A stretch of DNA of 5,289 bases, from assembly GCA_028876695.1 (NCBI GenBank), contig JAGWRH010000042.1, forward strand, positions 1-5,289, read 5' to 3'. The notes under the pieces were generated by a model. The model did not search any database, was not told the origin of the DNA, and was given only the letters and a program-made list of their open reading frames with translations. This DNA comes from Acidobacteriota bacterium. GTDB lineage: Bacteria; Acidobacteriota; Terriglobia; Acidiferrales; UBA7541. A program made the position numbers and the translations under genes. This document shows positions 1-5,069 of this stretch, piece after piece. The stretch's first letter is position 1. Every line of letters starts with the position of its first letter.

Positions 1-349
1 CGGCGATCTGGCGGTCGAGCTGGTTCAGGAGATCTTGGCGCTCTTGCGGAGTGTTCGCCGGATTATTAGGTAGCAATCCGAACCGTTGCAGAGTGCGAAA
101 AATCTTTCTTAGTCTCCGAGAGCGCCGCCAGGTCTGGCGCCGCTGCATGCGCATTTGGCGGCGCTTGAGGTTTCGGGACTCTTCGCGCCCGGAAGCGATG
201 TCTCCTTCCATGCCCGCCTCGAATACGCGAACCCCGGCGCGAATCAGGTGGTGCGGCTCGCCGTCAACTAGTGCCATAACTGCCCACCCGAGGGAATTCG
301 AGCCGAGATCAATGCCAAGCACAAACTCTCCCGCATAAGGCTCGGTCAT
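1..349 (-). CDS. cas9: Cas9 endonuclease, N-terminal 116 residues (runs off the left edge); probable type II-C
   Basis: Cas9 is the RNA-guided DNA endonuclease of type II CRISPR-Cas: with crRNA and tracrRNA it cuts DNA through its RuvC and HNH domains. The minus-strand frame starts at ATG 349-347 and stays open to the window edge. The Shine-Dalgarno AAAGGAG lies at 363-357, 7 nt from the ATG. Residues 12-24 read GIDLGSNSLGWAV, the RuvC-I motif, and D14 is the expected catalytic aspartate (counterpart of SpCas9 D10). GVRVFEAG (39-46) follows. Residues 55-93 form the arginine-rich bridge helix (paired Arg at 63-64, 70-71, 75-76 and 78-79), ending RFGLLP (89-94). RuvC-I begins at residue 12, leaving no room for the N-terminal PLMP domain of IscB, which argues for Cas9. 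The short RuvC-I to bridge-helix spacing and the GVRxF motif resemble II-C Cas9s; subtype is inferred. HNH, RuvC-II/III and the PAM-interacting domain are outside the window, so an intact gene cannot be confirmed. Confidence 0.96.
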   Translation of the reverse strand, partial: MTEPYAGEFVLGIDLGSNSLGWAVMALVDGEPHHLIRAGVRVFEAGMEGDIASGREESRNLKRRQMRMQRRQTWRRSRRLRKIFRTLQRFGLLPNNPANTPQERQDLLNQLDRQIA

Positions 350-397
350 GGGACTGCTCCTTTCATGAGAAGGGCGGGATTTTATCGCAATTTGGTC

Positions 398-425
398 TTG
401 ACAGGTTGGTGAATTGCTTTAGTAT
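398..425 (+). promoter_or_regulatory. Sigma-70-like promoter for the putative tracrRNA
   Basis: A perfect TTGACA -35 box (398-403) is followed after 16 bp by TAGTAT (420-425), a 4/6 match to the -10 consensus. This predicts a start near 431-434, just before the hairpin series ending in the terminator at 551. It points away from cas9 and lies in the short gap upstream of the cas9 start, so the two units are divergent. The promoter is a prediction from box matches only. Confidence 0.65.
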
Positions 426-431
426 TTCTGC

Positions 432-551
432 AGTGTATCTCGGCAGCGGTTCCTGCTTATCTTAGTAAGCGGGTTCCACCTGCGTAGGGCTACGCTAGCG
501 ATAGCGACCCTGAGCCCCGCGCGTGCCTCTGGCACAGCGGGGCTTTTTTTT
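432..551 (+). ncRNA. Putative tracrRNA of the adjacent Cas9 system (about 115-120 nt)
   Basis: This unit lies immediately upstream of cas9 on the opposite strand and has no plausible reading frame. After the predicted start it folds into three parts. (1) An imperfect hairpin at 443-483: CCTGCTTA (452-459) pairs with TAAGCGGG (466-473) around TCTTAG, and is extended by GGT/ACC (448-450/478-480) and GCA/TGC (443-445/481-483). Self-complementarity is known in II-C anti-repeats such as that of Neisseria, so I take this as the anti-repeat. (2) A hairpin at 486-511: CGCTA/TAGCG closed by a GCGA tetraloop, with an outer AGGG/CCCT stem. (3) The terminator hairpin at 513-544 plus a T-run. The order anti-repeat, hairpin, terminal hairpin matches type II-C tracrRNAs. 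No CRISPR repeat is in the window to prove anti-repeat pairing, so identity rests on position and architecture. The 5' end is approximate. An unrelated small RNA is the alternative. Confidence 0.72.
513..551 (+). terminator. Strong intrinsic terminator ending the putative tracrRNA
   Basis: AGCCCCGC (513-520) pairs perfectly with GCGGGGCT (537-544). Inside it GTGCC (523-527) pairs with GGCAC (531-535) around a TCT loop. Eight Ts (544-551) follow. The T-run is only on this strand, so it serves rightward transcription. It doubles as the 3' hairpin of the RNA. Confidence 0.9.
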
Positions 552-889
552 CGCGGCGTCGCGGCGGTAAGAGACCAATCGGGGAAAGTTGGTACCACTG
601 CCCGGTTGAACCTCGACCAATCGCCCGCGCCGTGCTACCGTCAATCGTTTTTGCTGCCCGCTCCAAAGCTGTTGGGGCCTGGCAGACGCGATCTTCGCCT
701 GCTGGGGTCTGAGAGCAACCGAGCGGGCGGGCGGAAAGGAGGCAGTCGCTATGCAGGCGGCGGACTTTAGCCCGGCAGCACTTCCATCGAACCGCCCACG
801 GCTAACCGATACAGTCAATCGATTAGAACCACCCGTAAGTCATAGAAAACACACGATCCAGCATCGTTCTAACCGATACATCCCGGTGC
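552..889. other. Intergenic stretch with no convincing gene; short repeats only
   Basis: I see no gene I can support here. Contents are: GACCAATCG twice (573-581, 615-623); the related GTCAATCG twice (640-647, 814-821); a 12-bp direct repeat CTAACCGATACA (802-813, 869-880; period 67 bp); and a local hairpin GCAG-AC-GCGA/TCGC-CTGC (682-702). A Shine-Dalgarno-like AAGGAGG (736-742) precedes an ATG at 751, but the resulting 63-codon frame runs through the hairpin terminator at 890-921 and looks like no protein family. Confidence 0.5.
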
Positions 890-921
890 GCGGGAAATGG
901 CACATTTCGCCGCTGTTTTTT
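890..921 (+). terminator. Intrinsic terminator with no assigned upstream gene
   Basis: GCGGGAAATG (890-899) pairs with CATTTC-CCGC (903-913, one bulged G at 909) around the loop GCA, giving a 10-bp stem. TG and then six Ts (916-921) follow. It can act only on rightward transcripts. The nearest upstream rightward unit, the putative tracrRNA, already ends at 551. It therefore marks either an unrecognised transcript in 552-889 or a back-up terminator insulating the gene at 1022. Confidence 0.6.
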
Positions 922-1021
922 GGACCGCGCGGCAGCTGGTGAGGAGGCTCACAGGGGAGCGTGATGCAGGTCATAGAGGAATCTTCGTCAATGGCGCGAT
1001 GGTGGCTGCGGGAGGAGTGCA

Positions 1022-1435
1022 ATGGCGAAGACCCTTTCAGGAGCAATATTGAGGTTTGCAGCAGTGGCGTTTTGCGCTTTCGTGTTGGTCGCAGGCGTCA
1101 GCCGGAGCGCGAAGGCCAACGACATGAATCACGGTACCCTGGTCACCTTCACGAGCGCGGTCGAAGTACCGGGCCCCGACGGCATGATCCTGCTTGCCCC
1201 GGGTACCTACGTATTCGAGGTTGCCGGCACGCGCGGCGACAACACCGTCGTCCAGATTTTCAACGAAGACATCACGCATCTCTACGCGACGGTTCTGGCG
1301 ATTCGGAGTTATCGCGCGGCGCCGGGCGGAACCGAATTCACGCTGGTGCAGAAGGCGGGAGAATCCGCGCAGCGAATCAAGACCTGGTTTTATCGCGACA
1401 ATGACCACGGCCAAGAGTTCGTCTACGGCGAGTAG
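1022..1435 (+). CDS. Small exported protein of unknown function (137 aa)
   Basis: The start is well supported: GGAGGAG (1011-1017) sits just upstream of ATG 1022. Residues 1-32 form a Sec signal peptide: basic residues K3 and R11, a hydrophobic stretch at about 12-26, and a signal-peptidase-like AKA at 30-32. The mature part of about 105 residues looks like a small beta-rich domain. Visible motifs are LLAPGTYVFEV (57-67), a VVQIFNED strand (76-83), and a C-terminal TWFYRDNDHGQEFVY (121-135). It has no cysteine after the signal region, no membrane segment and no recognisable catalytic motif. Similar small exported proteins with PGTY and TWFY-type motifs are, as far as I recall, common in acidobacteria, but I know no function. 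It is transcribed alone, since a terminator precedes it and hairpins follow. Confidence 0.82.
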   Translation: MAKTLSGAILRFAAVAFCAFVLVAGVSRSAKANDMNHGTLVTFTSAVEVPGPDGMILLAPGTYVFEVAGTRGDNTVVQIFNEDITHLYATVLAIRSYRAAPGGTEFTLVQKAGESAQRIKTWFYRDNDHGQEFVYGE

Positions 1436-1436
1436 C

Positions 1437-1481
1437 TTAGCCAGTTAGCGGCTAGAGCGGGGCGACCCGCGGAAGTTTTCC
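1437..1481 (+). terminator. Possible hairpin cluster ending the gene at 1022-1435
   Basis: Directly after the stop codon come TTAGCC/GGCTAG (1437-1442/1450-1455, one G-T pair), then GCGGG-GCGA-CCCGC (1457-1470, perfect stem with a GNRA loop), then GGAA/TTCC ending at 1480. The only T-run is TTTT (1476-1479), so intrinsic termination would be weak. It could instead stabilise the 3' end. Confidence 0.35.
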
Positions 1482-1603
1482 TCACGAAGCTTGCCACAGA
1501 ACGCAGTGTGGGCGGGTTAGCGAGCGGCGTTCATCCGAAAAAATCAGGGGATGCGCCGCCCGCCGCGTCCCGCCCATTCGAATTTTCGAGACACGGCATT
1601 GAG

Positions 1604-3037
1604 ATGGACGAGATGCCTCCTTCGCGCAAGACAATCGTCGAGCCATCCAGAAAAACAACGGTTTGCCGCGAGACGGAAGTCCTGGTCGTCGGCGGCGGAC
1701 CCGCGGGCGTGGCGGCGGCGATCGCTGCGGCGCGCAACGGCGCGAACACAACACTGGTCGAGCGCTACAACCACTTGGGTGGCATGGCCACCGGCGGGCT
1801 GGTGATTCTGATTCCGCACATGAGCGCCGGAACGCGAGTCCAGGAAGTGGCGGGAATTTGCCAGGAGATGGTGGATCGCCTGGACGCTGTTGGGGCTGCG
1901 CGTCATCCTAGCCGGGAGCTTCTTGGATCGACGAATTCCGCCGCCGTCAACGAACTGAAGCATTACCACGATTTTGTGGTCGGCGGCCGCGTACGCATGA
2001 GCGCGATCGTCGATCCGGAAATATTGAAGTGCGTGCTGAACGAAATGGTCGTGGAAGCCGGCGTGAACTTGTATTTGCATTCGTGGGGCGCGGCCGCGCT
2101 GGTGGATGGAAAGCGCGTGATAGGAGCGATTTTCGAGAGCAAGTCCGGACGGCAGGCGATCCTGGGCGATCTGACAATCGACGCGACCGGCGACGGAGAC
2201 ATGCTGGCGTCGGCCGGCGCTGAGTTCGACGGCGTCGTGGACCGCAATGCGCGGAGCGGCATGCTGGCGGTGGTGTTCCGCGTGGGAGACGTCGATTATC
2301 GAAAGTACAGCGACTTTCGCCATTCCAAGCCGGAGGAGTTTCGCGCGGCGATGGCGGAGATCCAATCGGCGTCGGGATTTCGAATGCTGCCGATCGCCGC
2401 GCACCGCGACGATCAAGTTTGGGTCAACAATTGGGTCCCGGGCTACGACTGCCTAAAGGTGGAGGACCTCACCGCCGCGGAAATTCAGGTTCGCAAGGCG
2501 ATGCGGGCTGCGCATAAAATATTGAAAACCAAAGTGCCGGGTTTCGAGCGAAGTTTTATTCTCGACACCGCTTCGCAGATTGGAACGCGCGGCAGCAGGC
2601 GACTGGCCGGCGATTACGTGGTCACGGCGGAGGATTTGAAGCGGGGCGTGGTTTATCCCGATACGATCGCGGCGATTCCGCGGTTTCAAGAAAACGTGTC
2701 GGCGGCGAGCCCGAATCGCTGCATCCCGTATCGAGCGCTCTTGCCCCGCGCGGCCGAAGGCCTGCTAGTCGCGGGTCGATGCTTTTCGTCGGATGCCGCG
2801 GCGAATGACGTCCTGAATCTGATTCCGTTCTGCATGCAGATGGGTGAGGCCGCGGGCACCGCCGCGGCTTTATCTCTCAAGGGTCATGTTGCACCGCGTT
2901 TCCTTCCTCACGATGCGTTGCAGAAGCAACTCAGAGCGCAGGGCGTCTGGCTGCCGGAGATACCGCGCCTGGATAAGGCAAGCGGCAGTCTGACGACAAG
3001 GCCGGACGGAATCGCAGCCGAGCCACACCGCTCGTAA
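1604..3037 (+). CDS. FAD-dependent oxidoreductase (PF12831-like)
   Basis: A flavoprotein of the FAD_oxidored group; the substrate cannot be told from sequence. Residues here are numbered from the longest possible start, GTG 1508 (509 aa). The N-terminal dinucleotide fold has VVGGGPAGVAAA (60-71) with the ribose-binding E85, then HLGGMATGGLV (89-99). DATGDGD (225-231) is the second FAD-contact motif. QIGTRGSRR (357-365) and LLVAGRCFSSDAAA (419-432) followed by MGEAAGTAAAL (445-455) are the C-terminal FAD-binding signature. There is no signal peptide or membrane helix, so it is probably cytosolic. The start is uncertain. GTG 1508 has no Shine-Dalgarno, and codons 1-32 (TTA, AAA-AAA-TCA, AGA) look like untranslated leader. 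ATG 1604 (477 aa) or 1613 (474 aa) is more likely, though both have only weak ribosome sites. It converges with the minus-strand gene at 3124-3501. Confidence 0.9.
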   Translation: MDEMPPSRKTIVEPSRKTTVCRETEVLVVGGGPAGVAAAIAAARNGANTTLVERYNHLGGMATGGLVILIPHMSAGTRVQEVAGICQEMVDRLDAVGAARHPSRELLGSTNSAAVNELKHYHDFVVGGRVRMSAIVDPEILKCVLNEMVVEAGVNLYLHSWGAAALVDGKRVIGAIFESKSGRQAILGDLTIDATGDGDMLASAGAEFDGVVDRNARSGMLAVVFRVGDVDYRKYSDFRHSKPEEFRAAMAEIQSASGFRMLPIAAHRDDQVWVNNWVPGYDCLKVEDLTAAEIQVRKAMRAAHKILKTKVPGFERSFILDTASQIGTRGSRRLAGDYVVTAEDLKRGVVYPDTIAAIPRFQENVSAASPNRCIPYRALLPRAAEGLLVAGRCFSSDAAANDVLNLIPFCMQMGEAAGTAAALSLKGHVAPRFLPHDALQKQLRAQGVWLPEIPRLDKASGSLTTRPDGIAAEPHRS

Positions 3038-3123
3038 CCGCCAATTTTACTGATTGGTGCGCGGATTGCGCAGGGCGAATAAGGAGGCGCAGCAAGCAGC
3101 GTCTCGGCGCACGGCCGGTGCAG

Positions 3124-3501
3124 CTACTGCTGGGCGGGCGGCGCAGGCGGAGCGGAAGTTTGCGCCGGCTGCGAGTCGAGGAAGCGGCAGACGTTTTTTA
3201 CGGCGTTGCTGAGCAGGACGGTTTCGGTGGCGAAGATGGTGTCTCCGCCGTGCTTGATGATCATCAGGCGATAGTTTCCGCCCCAGCCGGCGTAGAGCAT
3301 GTAATCGGAGTGGCGCGGATTCGTGGTGATGGTGACATTGGGGCACTTCTCGCCGAGGTGTTTCAAGATTTCGACGGGATCGACGGTCGATTGACGGGCC
3401 ATCACCAGCTTCACCTGGCGCGCGTCAGGGTTGGGCTTGGGCCGAGCGGCGGCGAGTCCGGCAAGAAGCAAGACGGCGGATGCGAGAGCAAGCTTCTTCA
3501 T
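3124..3501 (-). CDS. Small exported two-cysteine protein of unknown function (125 aa)
   Basis: The frame is open further upstream (to 3702), but ATG 3501-3499 is the sensible start. It begins a clear signal peptide, MKKLALASAVLLLAGLAAA (1-19), with GGGGTG just upstream as a ribosome site; the extra upstream residues look like translated leader. The mature part contains VKLVMARQSTVDP (30-42), EKCPNVTITTNP (51-62), SDYMLYAGWGGNYRLMIIKH (65-84) and a TVLLSNAVKNVCRFL segment (94-108). Only two cysteines (C53 and C105) remain after export, so a disulfide is plausible. The C-terminus is a short Ala/Pro/Gln-rich tail (112-125). The pattern suggests a small alpha/beta periplasmic domain with a TNPRHSDYML strand region. 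I recognise no named family. It is divergent from the gene at 3763. Confidence 0.8.
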   Translation of the reverse strand: MKKLALASAVLLLAGLAAARPKPNPDARQVKLVMARQSTVDPVEILKHLGEKCPNVTITTNPRHSDYMLYAGWGGNYRLMIIKHGGDTIFATETVLLSNAVKNVCRFLDSQPAQTSAPPAPPAQQ

Positions 3502-3762
3502 GTTGCACCCCCGACACACGTGAGCGAGCCGTGCGCCAGCTTCACTCATTGCCTGATACCGTCCATTAGAACACGGGCCGCGCGGGAAAGTTGCATCGCG
3601 CGTAGGCAAAGCGCAACTATATCGAGTATTGAAACCAGGGCGCGGCTGTTCGAACGGACAGGTTTCAGATGCGCCACCCGGAAATGGCGCGGGTGTTGCC
3701 ATCGTGCGGCGGGGGCTTTAAGCTGAAAAGCCAAGCCCATCGAATTAACAGGAGGAGCAATC
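3502..3762. promoter_or_regulatory. Divergent intergenic region (261 bp) with overlapping hairpins in the right-hand leader
   Basis: This gap separates two outward-facing exported-protein genes and must carry promoters for both, but I see no convincing -35/-10 pair. Close to the right-hand gene, GCGCCA (3671-3676) can pair with TGGCGC (3685-3690). Overlapping it, CACCCG (3675-3680) can pair with CGGGTG (3690-3695); the two stems share bases and exclude each other. A third stem, GGCTTT/AAAGCC (3714-3719/3727-3732), lies 18 nt before the AGGAGG ribosome site. Whether any of this regulates expression is unknown. Confidence 0.4.
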
Positions 3763-4266
3763 GTGAAATCGAAAACATGGTTGTGCGCGGTGGCGACGGC
3801 GGCTCTGGTGCTCGGCGCCGGCAGCGTTCGTGCGCAGGGCAACGGACATGGCCACGGACACGGGCACGGCGACGATGACGATCAGAGCTGGCACGGAGAT
3901 CATGGCAAACACGGCAATCATGGGCGCCACGGGGATCGCGACTGGGGACGCGATGACGACCGCGGACAGTACTATCGCGGCGACGACGAGGGAGCCATTC
4001 GCAACTGGTACCGCGATCACTATAGTAACTTGCCTCCCGGGCTCGCCAAGCGCGATGAGTTGCCTCCCGGCCTGGAACGCCAGCTGATCGTGCGCGGAAC
4101 TTTGCCTCCGGGATTGCGACGGCGCATCGAGCCGTGCCCGCCGGAGTTGGTGCAAGAGTTGCCTCCGCCGCCACCGCATTGCGAACACGTGTTTATCGGC
4201 GGCCATCTGGTGCTGCTGAACCGTGCGAACTTTCAGATAGTCGACGTTTTCCATTTCGAGCTGTAG
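3763..4266 (+). CDS. Exported His/Asp-rich protein with LPPGL repeats (167 aa)
   Basis: The start is GTG 3763, set by AGGAGG (3750-3755) 7 nt upstream. A signal peptide covers about residues 1-24 (hydrophobic core CAVATAALVLGAG, cleavage near VRA-Q). Residues 27-66 are low-complexity and rich in His, Gly and Asp, including four GH units and DDDD (37-40), a composition typical of divalent-metal binding. A linker DRGQYYRGDDEGAIRNWYR follows. LPPGL then occurs at 90-94, 100-104 and 114-118, with a fourth LPP at 133-135 running into a proline tract. The C-terminus has VFIGGHLVLLN and IVDVFHF (143-153, 159-165), resembling the C-terminal domain of exported CigR/RcnB-like proteins that carry LPPGL motifs. 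That family link is from memory and tentative. A role in metal binding or envelope homeostasis is inference. A strong terminator 22 bp downstream suggests a single-gene unit. Confidence 0.85.
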   Translation: MKSKTWLCAVATAALVLGAGSVRAQGNGHGHGHGHGDDDDQSWHGDHGKHGNHGRHGDRDWGRDDDRGQYYRGDDEGAIRNWYRDHYSNLPPGLAKRDELPPGLERQLIVRGTLPPGLRRRIEPCPPELVQELPPPPPHCEHVFIGGHLVLLNRANFQIVDVFHFEL

Positions 4267-4287
4267 CAGATACCTAGCCCAGCCCCC

Positions 4288-4343
4288 GCCCGGCGCGATC
4301 GAGTCGCTCACGCGATTGGACCCCGCCGGGCTTTCCCTTTTTT
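4288..4343 (+). terminator. Intrinsic terminator after the His-rich exported protein gene
   Basis: GCCCGGCG (4288-4295) pairs perfectly with CGCCGGGC (4324-4331), followed by TTTCCCTTTTTT (4332-4343). The 28-nt loop can pair internally (ATCG/CGAT). The opposite strand has no T-run after the stem, so it is one-directional. The 159 bp from 4344 to 4502, up to the converging gene, hold nothing else I can support. Confidence 0.8.
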
Positions 4344-4502
4344 AGAGCGCGAAGGCAGGTGACGCGCGACTAATGATTGTCGCGATCGTCCCGCCCGCGC
4401 CGATGGTAGCGGTTGGCCCGCGGCAGGATTGGGAATTCGCCTGAGCGCCGATTCGAAGGCATGGCGTATGCGGCGAAGATTTCGTTTCAAAGACGATGGG
4501 AA

Positions 4503-5036
4503 CTACCGCCAGCCATTGCGTTCGCGTAGCGCGGTAATGTGCGCGACATGATGGCGCCCGTGCCAGGCGTAGAGCGCGAGCGATTGGTCGAGCGAGGCCG
4601 GGCCGAGCTCCGGATGACGGAATATTCGCGACCAATCGGCGGGGGATAGCGAGCGGAGCAGCAGCACCCAGCGCTTGTGCAGATTTTCGAGCAGCGCGAG
4701 CGACACCTCGACGGGCGTATCGCGCGAATCGGCGAGTTCGGCCCAGCGTGCTTCTTCGTAGGGCTTGATGGTGGGTTCGTCCTCGGTGAGCGCGAGCTTG
4801 AAACGCACGTAGGAATTCATGTGGCTGTCCGGGAGATGATGGACGACCTGGCGGACCGTCCAGCCGCCGGGTCGATACGGCGTATCGAGCTGCGTGGGTG
4901 AAAGGACATTGATCGCGGCGGAGAGCTGCGCGGGAGCTTGCGCAATCGCGTCGATGAATTCGCGGCGGTCGCCGGGCGTGAGTTCGGCAGCCGGACGATG
5001 GAACTTGCCGATGGGATAGCGCAGATCGCGTTCCAT
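4503..5036 (-). CDS. YfiT/DinB-family putative metal-dependent hydrolase or bacillithiol S-transferase (177 aa)
   Basis: The DinB/YfiT superfamily is a four-helix bundle with a three-histidine metal site. Members include bacillithiol, mycothiol and glutathione-type S-transferases and uncharacterised hydrolases. The start is ATG 5036-5034 with GGAGG at 5048-5044, 7 nt away. YRPGGWTVRQVVHHLPDSHMN (54-74) carries the first ligand H67, and LYAWHGRHHVAHI (155-167) carries H159 and H163. This is close to the spacing of Bacillus YfiT (His67, His160 and His164, from memory). RYPIGKF (6-12) at the N-terminus and near-full length also fit that subgroup, so the site looks intact. It is cytosolic, with no signal peptide. 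Whether it uses bacillithiol, another thiol or none cannot be decided here. It begins 33 bp after the acetyltransferase stop, so the two probably share a transcript. Confidence 0.92.
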   Translation of the reverse strand: MERDLRYPIGKFHRPAAELTPGDRREFIDAIAQAPAQLSAAINVLSPTQLDTPYRPGGWTVRQVVHHLPDSHMNSYVRFKLALTEDEPTIKPYEEARWAELADSRDTPVEVSLALLENLHKRWVLLLRSLSPADWSRIFRHPELGPASLDQSLALYAWHGRHHVAHITALRERNGWR

Positions 5037-5069
5037 GCAATTGCCTCCAGTGATTTGGATCGGTCGATT

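Noticed and set aside
51..338. Plus-strand open frame of 95 codons, rich in Arg and Ser
   Set aside because: It is antisense to the cas9 start, whose RuvC-I and bridge-helix motifs are unmistakable.
495..818. Minus-strand open frame of 107 codons
   Set aside because: It runs through the tracrRNA terminator hairpin and has basic, low-complexity composition with no family resemblance.
751..942. Plus-strand 63-codon frame with a good AAGGAGG upstream
   Set aside because: The frame spans the intrinsic terminator at 890-921 and its product resembles nothing; the ribosome-site match alone is not enough.
552..960. CRISPR array next to the tracrRNA
   Set aside because: No repeat of 20 nt or more recurs; the only direct repeat is 12 bp with two copies.
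961..1404. Plus-strand 147-codon frame overlapping the gene at 1022
   Set aside because: It is out of frame with the signal-peptide-bearing gene and Arg-rich, as expected of a GC-rich shadow frame.
1544..2416. Minus-strand 290-codon frame
   Set aside because: It is antisense to the FAD oxidoreductase, His/Arg-rich and without motifs.
3038..3060. CCAAT/ATTGG inverted repeat between converging genes as a terminator
   Set aside because: The stem is short and has no T-run on either strand.
3118..3726. Plus-strand 202-codon frame
   Set aside because: It is antisense to the exported protein at 3124-3501, which has a signal peptide and a sensible start.
3745..4311. Minus-strand 188-codon frame with a Val/Ala/Ile-rich stretch
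   Set aside because: The hydrophobic stretch is the antisense of His/Asp-rich codons; the plus-strand gene has the ribosome site, signal peptide and repeats.
4342..5040. Minus-strand 232-codon frame
   Set aside because: It is a frame-shifted shadow of the YfiT-like gene, which carries the three conserved metal histidines.
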